Positions 25,325 to 34,817 are shown, counted from the stretch's first letter. The stretch is 64,000 bases of DNA from Geovibrio ferrireducens (GCF_026226615.1 NZ_JAJAPB010000001.1:124001-188000); one strand, 5' to 3'. The notes: generated by a model not told the origin, from the letters alone. Numbers and translations: made by a program.

Positions 25325-26590
25325 ATGGAGCGGGATTCTTTCAGGGCTTATCTCACTCATCTCTCAGAAACGGGCAGGCTGGAGACAGCGTCCGAACCTG
25401 TTTCATGCGACCTTGAAGCGGCTGAAATCGCCAGACGCGCCGTCGGCAGGTGTGCCCTTCTGTTTAAAAACCCATCCGGCGCTGCCTTTTCCCTTGTTAT
25501 GAACGCCTTTTGCTCAAAGTCCGCAGTCATGGAATCCATCGGCATAAACTCCGTTCATGAAGCACCGGACTGTCTCCTTGAGGAAACCCTTCCCGGACAG
25601 TTCAGACCGCAGGCAGTCAGCAGCCCCGGTTTCAGATATAAAGAATTTTCAGACCTCACCTCACTGCCCGCCATACGCACATGGAAAAATGACGGCGGCT
25701 TCGCCCTCACCCTCCCCTGTGTGATCACAAAGGATAAAACCCAGAACTGCGGCATGTACCGCGTACAGATACTTGATGAAAGGCGCGCTGTTATCCACTG
25801 TTATCCCGGCAGCGGAGCGGCGGAGCATATGCGGCTCGCCGGGGAGCGGGGGGAAGAGAGCATTGAAGCCGCGATATGCCTCGGTGCGCCGCCGTCAGTA
25901 ATGCTCGCCTCGGTAATGCCGGTTAAGGCGGACGAGTTTGAAATATCAGCCGCACTGACAGGCAGACCTCTGAAAACTGCTGATATTAAAGAACTGAGCG
26001 TTCCTGCGGATTCCGAAATAGTGCTTCACGGCAAAATCTCCCTCACGGAGACGGCAACGGAAGGCCCCTTCGGGAACTACACTGGCGGCTATTCCGCACA
26101 GGAGGCTTTCCCCGTTTTTACTCTTGAAAAGGCGTACCACGCAGAAAATGCATTTTGTCCCAATACCGCAGCCGGGGCTCCCTCTGCCGAGAACGGCCTT
26201 CTGGCGGATGCGGCTTTCAGGCTCCTCACAAACTCCGTAAAACGCACTATGCCGGAGCTTGTGTCATTCGGGTTTCCGCCCTTCGGCGTGTTCGGACGGA
26301 TGATCTTCATCGCCCTCAAAGACGGTGCGGATATAAACAGGGCAGCGGATAATTTCCTTTTCCGCAAATACGCAAACATCTGCATTTTCGATGAAAAAAC
26401 GGACACGGAGGACACTGCCGAATGCCTCCGGCTTTTTGCAGGAAGCAGGCTAGTTAATTGTGAACAAAACAGAATTTTTGACTGTAGACTAAAAGATACA
26501 CTCCGCATTTCAACAGATGAAGCCATAATAAAAAAGGTTGAAGAAAACGCATACGGATTCGGGGAATGGATAAAAAGAAAACCGCTTTAA
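25325..26590 (+). CDS. UbiD-family decarboxylase
   Basis: A 421-residue protein of the UbiD family, which uses prenylated FMN to (de)carboxylate aromatic or unsaturated acids. Visible family motifs are FRAYLTHLSETGRLETAS near the start, CGMYRVQILDERRAVIH and TEGPFGNYTGGY. With ubiE upstream, a quinone-precursor decarboxylase is the likely role. No UbiX flavin prenyltransferase is in the window. I chose ATG 25325, 14 nt after ubiE, because the long frame overlapping ubiE lacks homologous sequence. The 3' end overlaps nth by 25 nt. Confidence 0.85.
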   Translation: MERDSFRAYLTHLSETGRLETASEPVSCDLEAAEIARRAVGRCALLFKNPSGAAFSLVMNAFCSKSAVMESIGINSVHEAPDCLLEETLPGQFRPQAVSSPGFRYKEFSDLTSLPAIRTWKNDGGFALTLPCVITKDKTQNCGMYRVQILDERRAVIHCYPGSGAAEHMRLAGERGEESIEAAICLGAPPSVMLASVMPVKADEFEISAALTGRPLKTADIKELSVPADSEIVLHGKISLTETATEGPFGNYTGGYSAQEAFPVFTLEKAYHAENAFCPNTAAGAPSAENGLLADAAFRLLTNSVKRTMPELVSFGFPPFGVFGRMIFIALKDGADINRAADNFLFRKYANICIFDEKTDTEDTAECLRLFAGSRLVNCEQNRIFDCRLKDTLRISTDEAIIKKVEENAYGFGEWIKRKPL

Positions 26591-27219
26591 AGTTCATAGA
26601 ATTTCTGGACAGCCGCTACGCAGATGCGGAATGCTCCCTAAGACACGAAAACCCTTTTCAGCTCCTCACTGCGACAATACTCAGCGCACAGTGCACCGAT
26701 GCGCGCGTGAATATAGTCACGCAGGGACTGTTCAGGAAATACCCTACACCTCAGCATCTTGCAGATGCGGACATGGAGGAACTGTGCGCGGATATAAAAC
26801 CCACAGGCTTCTTCCGCAATAAAGCGAAAAGCCTCATAGGGATGGGCAGAAAGCTGATCAGCGAACACGGCGGCGAAGTGCCCGGAACCATGGAGGAACT
26901 GATCAAAATCCCCGGAGTAGGCAGAAAAACGGCTAATGTCATCCTCGGCAACTGCTTCGGCAGACCCGCCGTGGTTGTGGACACCCATGTGAAGCGCATA
27001 GCCTTCCGCCTCGGCCTCACAAAAAACACTGACCCTGAAAAAATAGAGCAGGATCTCATAAAAATCATTCCGCCGGAGCGCAGTGCGGAATGGTCGCATC
27101 AGGTGATACTCTTCGGGCGGGATATATGCACAGCCCGCGCGCCCAAATGCGTGGAATGTCCCATAAACGGAATCTGCCCGGATTACGCGGCAAGAATAAA
27201 AAAGCATCTTAAACCTTGA
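26566..27219 (+). CDS. nth: Endonuclease III (DNA glycosylase/AP lyase)
   Basis: A 217-residue base-excision-repair glycosylase. The helix-hairpin-helix IPGVGRKTANVIL holds the catalytic Lys, and VVDTHVKRIAFRLG the catalytic Asp. The iron-sulfur cluster ligands are C-x6-C-x2-C-x5-C at the C-terminus (CTARAPKCVECPINGIC). LLTATILSAQCTD is typical. The length matches E. coli Nth (211). It starts inside the UbiD-family gene. Confidence 0.97.
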   Translation: MDKKKTALKFIEFLDSRYADAECSLRHENPFQLLTATILSAQCTDARVNIVTQGLFRKYPTPQHLADADMEELCADIKPTGFFRNKAKSLIGMGRKLISEHGGEVPGTMEELIKIPGVGRKTANVILGNCFGRPAVVVDTHVKRIAFRLGLTKNTDPEKIEQDLIKIIPPERSAEWSHQVILFGRDICTARAPKCVECPINGICPDYAARIKKHLKP

Positions 27220-27272
27220 ACGCGGGGTTCAGGGAACTATCTTATAAGAAAAGCCTCACGGAGATTTTATTT

Positions 27273-27797
27273 ATGACGCTGAACAGGGGATTTGTGCAGA
27301 TATACACCGGCAAGGGCAAGGGCAAAACAACCGCCGCACTCGGTCTGGCTCTCAGGGGCGCAGGCGCAGGGCTCAGGGTGTACATAGGCCAGTTCCTTAA
27401 AAGCGGAAAATACTCCGAGAACATCTCAGTTCATTCCCTTGAAAAAAACATAGTCATGGAAGCTTACGGCAATGACCGCTTTATCTGCGGCGAACCCTGC
27501 ACGGAGGAGATCCGCCTCGCCGAGCAGGGGCTGATAAAAGCAAAGAACGCCCTCCTTTCCGGCATGTACGACATAGTGATTCTGGACGAAATCAACGTTG
27601 CCATCTCACTCGGCCTCATAAAGGAGGAGGAAGTGGCAGATATGATTAAGATGCGCCCTAAAACCGCCGAACTGGTTCTCACCGGCAGAAGCGCCCCCGC
27701 CTCCATAATGGAGCTTGCGGATCTCATAACCGAGATGAGGGAGATAAAGCACTACTTCTCCTGCGGTGTAGAGGCAAGGGAAGGTATAGAAAAGTAA
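27273..27797 (+). CDS. btuR: Cob(I)alamin adenosyltransferase (CobA/CobO/BtuR type)
   Basis: A 174-residue enzyme that adenosylates corrinoids to coenzyme B12. P-loop YTGKGKGKTTAALGLALRG, Walker B-like DIVILDEINVAISLGLI, and the terminal VLTGRSAPASIMELADLI and HYFSCGVEAREGIEK are all diagnostic. ATG 27273 has GGAG 10 nt upstream and matches the usual family start (RGFVQIYTGKGKG); the longer frame from TTG 27216 overlaps nth and adds nothing recognisable. A methylmalonyl-CoA epimerase at 55.9 kb suggests a B12-dependent mutase as one user. Confidence 0.95.
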   Translation: MTLNRGFVQIYTGKGKGKTTAALGLALRGAGAGLRVYIGQFLKSGKYSENISVHSLEKNIVMEAYGNDRFICGEPCTEEIRLAEQGLIKAKNALLSGMYDIVILDEINVAISLGLIKEEEVADMIKMRPKTAELVLTGRSAPASIMELADLITEMREIKHYFSCGVEAREGIEK

Positions 27798-27812
27798 CCC
27801 CCGCCCCCGATC

Positions 27813-27864
27813 TGACAAATCATTAACAAACATTTGTCACCCTTTTCACACCCCTAAATATAAT
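27813..27864 (+). promoter_or_regulatory. Inverted repeat and promoter before the EAL-CBS-GGDEF gene
   Basis: TGACAAAT (27813-27820) and ATTTGTCA (27832-27839) are perfect inverted arms. The right arm contains TTGTCA (27834-27839), 19 nt from TATAAT (27859-27864). It may be an operator, or a hairpin ending the btuR transcript. Confidence 0.45.
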
Positions 27865-27915
27865 AATGATTTATACGGATATTATTTCCGTGAATCTTCA
27901 TGTGCAGGTGTGCGG

Positions 27916-29697
27916 ATGCTTCCTCAACATTGGAAAGAGTATTTGTCAAAAGTAGAGCATGCATTTCAGCCCATAGTAAACCCATTTTCCGGCGTGACAT
28001 TCGCCGTGGAGGCGCTGCTGCGCGGCTGGGAGAAATGCGGTTTTGACTCCATAGCAGAATTTTTTGACACAGCCTTCAGGGAGAACCTTCTGTTTCAGGT
28101 GGACCTGGAACTCAGGCGAAAGGCCATGATGAAGTTCCGCACCATAGAGGGCTCCCGCAAGATGAAGCTCTTCTATAACTACGACATCCGCATTGTAAAC
28201 ATGCCCGACTTTGAGAAGGGGCGCACCAAGGCGCTGCTGAACGCAAACGACATTGAGCCTGATGCCTTCTGCTTTGAAATATCCGAACGCCACAAGCACA
28301 GCTTCATAAAGAACACCAAAAATATTTTCGAAAACGTGAAGCAGTACGGATGCCGCATAGCTATAGACGACTTCGGCGCAGGCTTCGCCAATTTCGAACT
28401 TTTCTACTATTCAGAGCCTAATTTCCTCAAGATAGACAAATTCCTTATTCAGGGGATAGACGAGGACATCAAGAAAAAGAAATACTGCAGCAACCTCACC
28501 AGTCTTGCCCATTTCTTCGGCATAACCATAGTGGCAGAAGGTGTGGAGACCAAGAAGGAGTTCCTCACCTGCAAGGAGCTGGGGTTCGACCTTATTCAGG
28601 GTTACTTCATACAGAAGCCCTCAACGGATGTCAAAGAGATCATGCCCGTCTACAACTCGGTTCAGTACATAGACCAGACGGACAAACGCGACCTCAGCGA
28701 GGATGCCTACCTCATATCAAACGAAATAGTGAAGCTAAACGCAGTGAACGTCAGCGAATCCGCCGAACGTGTTCTGGAGAACATACGCAACCATATGAAC
28801 GTGCCCATAGTGCCGATAGTGGACGATACCGATATGCCGCTGGGGATAATAAGCGAGCGCAACCTCAAGGAATACCTTTACCACCCCTTCGGTAAGGAGC
28901 TTCTCCATAACAGATCCCTCACGGTAAACATACGCAAGTTCATCACCTCATGCCCGATAGTTGAAATAAACGTGCCCATCGAAAAGATACTTGAGCTTTT
29001 CGTGGCGAACAAGGAAACGGACGGGGTAATAATCACCAAAGGGCTGAAATACTTCGGCTTTCTCACTGCCCAGTCTCTCCTTAACACCCTGAACGAAAAG
29101 AACCTCGCCTTCGCCCGCGATATGAACCCTCTGACCAAGCTTTCAGGCAATAGCCTGATAAACGGCTACCTGAACGATGCTTTCAGGGATGAGCACAGCC
29201 AGTACTTCCTTGTGTATTTCGACTTTGACAACTTCAAGCCGTTCAACGACCGATTCGGCTTCCGTCAGGGGGACAGGGCTATTGTTCTCTTCTCGGATAT
29301 TCTCAAGAAGGATTTCAGCGGCAAAAACGAGTTCATAGGCCATGTCGGCGGGGATGATTTCTTCGGCGGCATAAGCTGCAACGGAATGGCCTGCTCCCTC
29401 GCTGTTGACAAAATCAGAAAAACCATCAAGAAGTTCACTGATTCTGTAATATCCTTCTACTCCCCCTCTGAGGTGAAGCAGGGTTACTACACAGGCAAGG
29501 ACAGGCAGGGAAATGACTCGGTATTTCCCCTTCTGAGCATAAGCGCCGCCATTATAGAGCTTCCTGCCGGCAGAAGGGAGCATACGCCGGATGAGATAGC
29601 GAACATTCTGGCGGAACTGAAAAAGAAAGCCAAGGCATCGGAAGAAAAAATAGCCGTTGCCTCCATAAGCGAAGCACTGGCGGAAACTGCCCGCTGA
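27916..29697 (+). CDS. EAL-CBS-GGDEF cyclic-di-GMP protein
   Basis: A 593-residue cytoplasmic protein. The EAL domain (about residues 15-245) keeps EALLRG, DDFGAGF (about 151), LKIDKF and VAEGVETKKE, so phosphodiesterase activity is expected. A CBS pair (about 258-378) may bind adenine nucleotides (VPIVPIVDDTDMPLGIISER). The C-terminal GGDEF domain (about 398-548) has GGDDF instead of GGDEF, with Asp for Glu; many proteins of this architecture share this. No transmembrane segment is present. ATG 27916 follows AGGTG by 5 nt, better than GTG 27910. It is transcribed alone. Confidence 0.92.
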   Translation: MLPQHWKEYLSKVEHAFQPIVNPFSGVTFAVEALLRGWEKCGFDSIAEFFDTAFRENLLFQVDLELRRKAMMKFRTIEGSRKMKLFYNYDIRIVNMPDFEKGRTKALLNANDIEPDAFCFEISERHKHSFIKNTKNIFENVKQYGCRIAIDDFGAGFANFELFYYSEPNFLKIDKFLIQGIDEDIKKKKYCSNLTSLAHFFGITIVAEGVETKKEFLTCKELGFDLIQGYFIQKPSTDVKEIMPVYNSVQYIDQTDKRDLSEDAYLISNEIVKLNAVNVSESAERVLENIRNHMNVPIVPIVDDTDMPLGIISERNLKEYLYHPFGKELLHNRSLTVNIRKFITSCPIVEINVPIEKILELFVANKETDGVIITKGLKYFGFLTAQSLLNTLNEKNLAFARDMNPLTKLSGNSLINGYLNDAFRDEHSQYFLVYFDFDNFKPFNDRFGFRQGDRAIVLFSDILKKDFSGKNEFIGHVGGDDFFGGISCNGMACSLAVDKIRKTIKKFTDSVISFYSPSEVKQGYYTGKDRQGNDSVFPLLSISAAIIELPAGRREHTPDEIANILAELKKKAKASEEKIAVASISEALAETAR

Positions 29698-29808
29698 GAA
29701 GATATACGGCTCCCGTTGCAAAACTGAGCCCTTTTTGGTAACCTGATTAATCCGGAAACACTGCCCTAAGCACTTTGTTTTCCGTACTTCTCAAATCAGG
29801 AGGGCAAA

Positions 29809-31233
29809 ATGGGTTTCAAGAAACTGCTCATTGACGGCAAATGGACTGACACCGGGTCATACCTTGAGGTAAAGAACCCTTACGACGGCTCCGCGGCGGG
29901 CACAGTATGCACCGCAGACAGGGCGCTGACGGAAAAAGCAATTCAGGCAGCATCCAAAGCGCGCAGGGTCATGACCTCGCTCACCGCAAAACAGAAAGGG
30001 GACATACTGGATAAAACCGGCTCCCTCATCGCAGAATATTCAGAAGACTTCGCAAAAATCATAACCGCAGAAGCGGGCAAAGGCATAATGTTTTCCAGAG
30101 GCGAAGCGGGCAGAACCGCCGAAAATTTCAGGTTCGCAGCAGACGAAGCCAGACGCCTCGGCGGGGAGCTTATTCCCTACGATGCCTCAGCCTCCGGCGC
30201 AAACCGCTTCGGCTATTATAAGCGCTTCCCCATCGGCGTGGTGGGAGCCATCACCCCTTTCAACTTCCCCTTAAACCTAGTTGCGCACAAAGTCGGCCCC
30301 GCAATAGCCGCAGGCTGCCCGATAGTGCTTAAACCTGCCTCATCAACCCCGCTCACCGCTGTGCGTCTTGTTGAGGTTCTCCTTGAGGCAGGGCTCCCCG
30401 AATGCGGAATAAACCTTGTGGTGGGCTCAGGCTCAGTTGTCGGCAACGCCATGGTGGAATCAGAACTGATTAATATGCTCACCTTCACAGGCTCACCCTC
30501 AGTGGGGCTCGGCATAAAAGCGAAGGCGGGCATAAAGAAAGTCACCCTTGAGCTGGGCTCAAACTCAGCCGCTGTCATCCATGAGGACGCAGACATCGCA
30601 TACGCAGTCCCCAAATGCGTGGTGGGCGGCTTTGCCAACTCCGGTCAGGTGTGTATAAGCATACAGAGGATATACATCCACGAAAGCAGGTATGACGAAT
30701 TCCGTGATATGTTCGTGAAAAGCGTACAGGCAAGCGGATTCGGCGATCCGGCGGATGAGAAAATCCTTGTCGGCCCCATGATTGAGGAATCAGAAGCTGC
30801 CAGAGTCGAGGGCTGGATAAAGGACGCTGCTGTTAAGGGAGCAAAAATACTCACAGGCGGCGGACGCAGAGGCACAATGCTTGAACCCACTGTGCTTGAA
30901 AATGTGGACGAGACAATGACCGTGGTCAGCGAGGAGGCGTTTGCGCCCCTTGTGTGCCTAATGAAATACAAAACGCTGGAGGAGGCTGTGGAGCGTGTGA
31001 ACAACTCCCAGTTCGGCCTGCAGGCGGGAATATTCACCAAGGACATAAAGAATGCCTTCTACGCCATAGAGCATATGGAGGTTGGCGGTGTCATGGTGAA
31101 CGACATGCCCACTTTCAGAGTGGATCAGATGCCCTACGGCGGCGTGAAGCTCAGCGGAACAGGCAGGGAAGGCCCTAAGTTTGCCGTGGAAGAAATGACT
31201 GAACTTAAGACCGTGATGTTTAATCTTAATTAA
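29809..31233 (+). CDS. Aldehyde dehydrogenase (NAD(P)-dependent)
   Basis: A 474-residue aldehyde dehydrogenase. Key sites are TPFNFPLNLVAHK (Asn of the oxyanion hole), LTFTGSPSVG, Glu in VTLELGSNSAAVI, and catalytic Cys near 280 in GGFANSGQVCIS. Substrate class is unclear; the sequence looks closest to the succinate-semialdehyde/lactaldehyde-like branch. AGGAGG precedes the ATG. The next gene starts within a few bases of its stop, implying an operon with a secreted protein of unknown role. Confidence 0.92.
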   Translation: MGFKKLLIDGKWTDTGSYLEVKNPYDGSAAGTVCTADRALTEKAIQAASKARRVMTSLTAKQKGDILDKTGSLIAEYSEDFAKIITAEAGKGIMFSRGEAGRTAENFRFAADEARRLGGELIPYDASASGANRFGYYKRFPIGVVGAITPFNFPLNLVAHKVGPAIAAGCPIVLKPASSTPLTAVRLVEVLLEAGLPECGINLVVGSGSVVGNAMVESELINMLTFTGSPSVGLGIKAKAGIKKVTLELGSNSAAVIHEDADIAYAVPKCVVGGFANSGQVCISIQRIYIHESRYDEFRDMFVKSVQASGFGDPADEKILVGPMIEESEAARVEGWIKDAAVKGAKILTGGGRRGTMLEPTVLENVDETMTVVSEEAFAPLVCLMKYKTLEEAVERVNNSQFGLQAGIFTKDIKNAFYAIEHMEVGGVMVNDMPTFRVDQMPYGGVKLSGTGREGPKFAVEEMTELKTVMFNLN

Positions 31234-31239
31234 ATGCTT

Positions 31240-33318
31240 ATGAAAAAATTACTGATACTCCTCGCCGCATTCCTTGCACTGACGGGAGCGGCGGATGCGA
31301 AACTGAAACTTGACGAAACTGTTAAATCGTTCTTCCCCAAACCTGCCAAACTCACCGGCGGGGAGGAGCGGTGGCTGGGGACGGGAATCACGGAGGCCAA
31401 GACGGCAAACGGCTTTATCTACTCCACATCCTACTCCTATTACTCGCCTGATGTTCAGCAGATAATGAACATAAAGCGCAAAAAGACATTCGATGTCAAG
31501 GCCACTGTCCATGCCTACAACAACTATGTCACCGCCTTTGACAAATATGAGGAACTGGCGAAAAAAGCCCCGAAAGGCAAGGTTCAGGAGATAGGCTTCG
31601 GGGACAAGGGTGTATTTTACTATGTCCCGAAATCCGCCTACATAAACGATGCGGACTTCACTATCGTATTCCTCAACAAAATCTTCGTTGCGGAGATTCA
31701 GGCGGATGACGGGTTCGCCCTTATGGATGCGGCAGCAAACATAAACGCCAATATACAGCGCTTCATACTCTCGAACATAGAGTTTTTCCTCGTGAGAAAC
31801 ATAAGCATCTCCGTAACTGCCAAGGGGTTTGAGCGCACCTCAGACATTCTCGGCTTCACTGAGGAGGAGCCAAAGGAAGTCACAGTAACAGGTAAGGTTT
31901 TCAGTGAGGATTCCAAGCCGCTGGCAAATGCCGAGGTAGCTGTCCTTGAAACAGGAAAATCAGTAAAAACAGCCGCTGACGGCAGCTACAAATACTCCGT
32001 CAAAATGGGCGGCAAAAAGAACGTAAACATTGCAAAAAACTTTTACCTTAAAGAGATAAAACAGGAGAAAGCGGCCGCTCCCTCCATTGAGGACGGGGTT
32101 TTCTCCGTGAATATATTCAAGACGGACGGAACTCAGGAAGCCGGTTCGGTATGGAAGCTAGCCTTCTACGGCAGCACTGTGCACGGCAAGGCACTTATGG
32201 GCGAAGAGGGCAGACAGCGCCTTTACCCGCTCAAGGGCTCCTTTGAAAACGGCAGACTGTCCCTTACGCTGGACTGCCGCGCGGGCGGTTCATCCTTCAA
32301 ATGCGTGAGAAATTTTGAAGGCACTCTGTCGCCTGACTCTGTAAACGGCACATGGACAGGCACGGGGGGCGGAGGTGCGTGGAAGCTGGCACTTAACTCA
32401 TACTCCGAGATAACCGACTACATATACCTCACCGAGGACAACTCCGAGTTCTCCCGCTTTGTAAAACAGGGGAGCAAGACCCGCACGGAAAAAGGCGCAC
32501 TGACCGTCACCGCCAATGACGAAAAAGTCTCCGGCATTCTCTTCTCCCTCAAAAAGGACAGGCCGGAGTTCAACGAAGTATTCATAAAAAGCGCAAACCT
32601 TGTGCTCACCCATGTCCCCCAGCAGCAGTCGGGAACCATGCGCCTTTTCAGGTACATAACCGAGACTGCGGATGAAAAAGTCAGCCCGGTTACAGCCACA
32701 ATGGTTTACTCAGGGGACGCGGTAATGAAAATGGAACCTTACGAGATAGAGGCCGATATAACCGATTATCTGTTTTCCAGCGCCAGAAGCGGCGTACTCA
32801 TTGCCCCTATGCTTCAGGGGAGCGCATCCGGCAGCCACACCTTCGCAGGGCATAATGTTAAACCCGCGGCATACGCACCGAAGCTGAAAACCATACGCTA
32901 TGTTCCGTCGGACGAAGCCGATAAAATAGCCCCGGTAACAGTAAGAATCAAAAGCCTCAGCGGAAAGGACATGGTGGGGGATAAAAACGTGGTGAGAGGG
33001 GACGGCGAACCGGACACAGTTTTTGAAGCGGTGTTCCGTCTGCCCGGCAAAACCATAACCTCCATGGAAATTTACGGTGAGGGTACAGTAACCAGAAAGC
33101 GGAACACCGACCCGCTTGACATTTACCCTGTCATAGGATTTATTAAAAACGGCATACCGATGAACGATGCCAGAGGCGGGGTGAAGCTCCTTCTGGAAGG
33201 TACGTCCGAGAAGTTTGATCTCCACATAGCCCCCATAAAAGAGGTTGATGCGGACAAGCTGAGATACCGCATAGTGATAAGCGGCGAAGTTTTTGAAGGC
33301 ACAGCCGAAAAACAGTAA
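31240..33318 (+). CDS. Secreted multidomain protein of unknown function
   Basis: I do not recognise this protein. It is 692 residues from ATG 31240 (or 694 from ATG 31234, directly after the upstream stop). It has a clean signal peptide (KKLLILLAAFLALTGAADA) and no later membrane segment. A carboxypeptidase-regulatory-like beta-sandwich is visible near residues 215-265 (VTVTGKVFSEDSKPLANAEV then KTAADGSYKYSV). A later region (about 445-560: NLVLTHVPQQQSGTMRLFRY, YEIEADITDYL) resembles DNRLRE-type surface domains. It may be periplasmic or surface-bound. It lies between aldehyde dehydrogenase and kdsA with short gaps, but neither suggests a role. Confidence 0.75.
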   Translation: MKKLLILLAAFLALTGAADAKLKLDETVKSFFPKPAKLTGGEERWLGTGITEAKTANGFIYSTSYSYYSPDVQQIMNIKRKKTFDVKATVHAYNNYVTAFDKYEELAKKAPKGKVQEIGFGDKGVFYYVPKSAYINDADFTIVFLNKIFVAEIQADDGFALMDAAANINANIQRFILSNIEFFLVRNISISVTAKGFERTSDILGFTEEEPKEVTVTGKVFSEDSKPLANAEVAVLETGKSVKTAADGSYKYSVKMGGKKNVNIAKNFYLKEIKQEKAAAPSIEDGVFSVNIFKTDGTQEAGSVWKLAFYGSTVHGKALMGEEGRQRLYPLKGSFENGRLSLTLDCRAGGSSFKCVRNFEGTLSPDSVNGTWTGTGGGGAWKLALNSYSEITDYIYLTEDNSEFSRFVKQGSKTRTEKGALTVTANDEKVSGILFSLKKDRPEFNEVFIKSANLVLTHVPQQQSGTMRLFRYITETADEKVSPVTATMVYSGDAVMKMEPYEIEADITDYLFSSARSGVLIAPMLQGSASGSHTFAGHNVKPAAYAPKLKTIRYVPSDEADKIAPVTVRIKSLSGKDMVGDKNVVRGDGEPDTVFEAVFRLPGKTITSMEIYGEGTVTRKRNTDPLDIYPVIGFIKNGIPMNDARGGVKLLLEGTSEKFDLHIAPIKEVDADKLRYRIVISGEVFEGTAEKQ

Positions 33319-33339
33319 ATACAGGCAAAGAAGATACAG

Positions 33340-34143
33340 ATGAAAGAATTATACGCAAAACTCAGAACAGAACCGTTCATAATAACCGGCCCCTGCGTTA
33401 TCGAAAGCAGGGAAATGATAATGAAGCTCTGCGAAAAGCTCAAAGAGATCACCGAAAGGCAGGGTTACACGTTCATATTCAAGGCCTCCTTTGATAAAGC
33501 CAACCGCACCTCCATAACCTCTTTCAGAGGCCCCGGACTTGAGGAAGGGCTGGCCATCCTCGCCGAGGCGAAGGCACGCTTCAATGTCCCCGTTACCACG
33601 GACATACACGAAGCCTCACAGGCGGAAGCGGTGGGCAAGGTGGTTGACATAGTGCAGATTCCCGCCTTTCTCTGCCGCCAGACAGACCTGCTGACTGCGG
33701 CTGCTAAAACCGGGAAAATCGTAAATATCAAAAAAGCGCAGTTCCTCTCCGGCTATGACATGGAGCATCCCGTGCAGAAGGTTGAGGAATCGGGCAACAA
33801 TAAAATCATGCTCACAGAAAGGGGGAGCATGTTCGGCTACAACAACCTTGTTGTGGACTACAGAAACCTCATCGATATGAGCACATTCGGCTACCCTGTG
33901 ATTATGGATGCCACCCACTCTGTGCAGAGACCCGGCGGTCTGGCAGGCAAAAGCGGCGGAGACGGCAGACTGGCGCCGAGCATGGCTTATGCGGCGGCGG
34001 CTGTGGGTGTGAAGGGCTTCTTCTTCGAGGTGCATGAAAACCCCGCCGAAGCCAAATCGGACGGTCCGAACATGATTCCGCTGAACGAATTTGAAAACGT
34101 GCTGAAAAAGCTGAAAAGAGTGATGGAAGCGGTTAAAGGATAA
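33340..34143 (+). CDS. kdsA: 3-deoxy-8-phosphooctulonate synthase (metal-dependent class)
   Basis: A 267-residue enzyme joining PEP and arabinose 5-phosphate to make KDO-8-phosphate for lipopolysaccharide. ITGPCVIESREM, FKASFDKANRTSITSFRGPG, FLCRQTDLL, KKAQFLSGYDM, TERGSMFGYNNLVVDYRN and DATHSVQRPGG are all standard. The Cys in GPCVIE is where non-metal enzymes (E. coli) carry Asn, so this should be the metal-dependent class, as in Aquifex. It starts 21 nt after the secreted-protein gene. Confidence 0.97.
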   Translation: MKELYAKLRTEPFIITGPCVIESREMIMKLCEKLKEITERQGYTFIFKASFDKANRTSITSFRGPGLEEGLAILAEAKARFNVPVTTDIHEASQAEAVGKVVDIVQIPAFLCRQTDLLTAAAKTGKIVNIKKAQFLSGYDMEHPVQKVEESGNNKIMLTERGSMFGYNNLVVDYRNLIDMSTFGYPVIMDATHSVQRPGGLAGKSGGDGRLAPSMAYAAAAVGVKGFFFEVHENPAEAKSDGPNMIPLNEFENVLKKLKRVMEAVKG

Positions 34144-34156
34144 CAGACCTGAAAAG

Positions 34157-34192
34157 CGAAGCAGTCTTTAACGCATATCGAAGACTGCTTCG
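34157..34192. terminator. Terminator between kdsA and the pilin gene
   Basis: A 12-bp perfect stem, CGAAGCAGTCTT (34157-34168) with AAGACTGCTTCG (34181-34192), lies between convergent genes. T-runs are weak on both sides. Confidence 0.65.
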
Positions 34193-34199
34193 GCGCACT

Positions 34200-34817
34200 T
34201 TATCTGTCGTAATAATAAAGCACAGTGCCCACTGTACCGTCGGTGAGGTTGCTGCCGCACATCCCTTCCGCTGTCCATGCGGAACTGCCCAGAACACCGG
34301 CTTTGACCTTTCCTTTGGTTCCGTCCATTGTTTTATCTATCGCCGTATCAAGGCTCACTGCCGCATAGCAGGGAACTTCCCTGAGCACTATCACGTTTTT
34401 GCCGTCAGCATCCTGAGCGAAATAAGCAAAGCCGAACCCGCCCTTCATAGATGCAAGAGCCGAATTGCTTTCATCTGAAAGCATTCCAACCGCCTTAAGC
34501 TCGCTGTAAGCTGTGTCCGGATCGTCCTGCGCTGTGCCTTCCGCACATAAGCCCGAAGGGGTTCCGTCAAAGTCGCTGAGACTCAGAGCCAGCCCCTTTT
34601 CGTCCACAAGCCCGTCACGGTCACAGTCCCCGGCAAATCTGCCGAAGCGGTCGTAAAATGTGTACTGCATATTTTCAAGGTTTTTCACATCAACGATGAA
34701 GCTCTTGGTCTTTGCGCCCTGAACAAGCTCTCTCCCCTTTACCACCATGCCGAGGATTATTCCGATAATAACCAGAACAACCGCCATCTCCACCAGAGTA
34801 AAACCTTTTCTGTTCAT
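34200..34817 (-). CDS. Type IV pilin-like/pseudopilin protein
   Basis: A 205-residue protein with a classic prepilin leader: MNRKG/FTLVE, cleavage after Gly5, mature Phe1 and Glu5, then a hydrophobic helix (MAVVLVIIGIILGMVV). The globular part contains DCDRDGLVD (residues 64-72), which fits the DxDxDGxxD calcium loop of EF-hand and dockerin modules. It is divergent from the MSHA-like trans-envelope operon (119-bp gap), so it is probably a pilin or pseudopilin of that system. No prepilin peptidase is in the window. Confidence 0.88.
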   Translation of the reverse strand: MNRKGFTLVEMAVVLVIIGIILGMVVKGRELVQGAKTKSFIVDVKNLENMQYTFYDRFGRFAGDCDRDGLVDEKGLALSLSDFDGTPSGLCAEGTAQDDPDTAYSELKAVGMLSDESNSALASMKGGFGFAYFAQDADGKNVIVLREVPCYAAVSLDTAIDKTMDGTKGKVKAGVLGSSAWTAEGMCGSNLTDGTVGTVLYYYDR

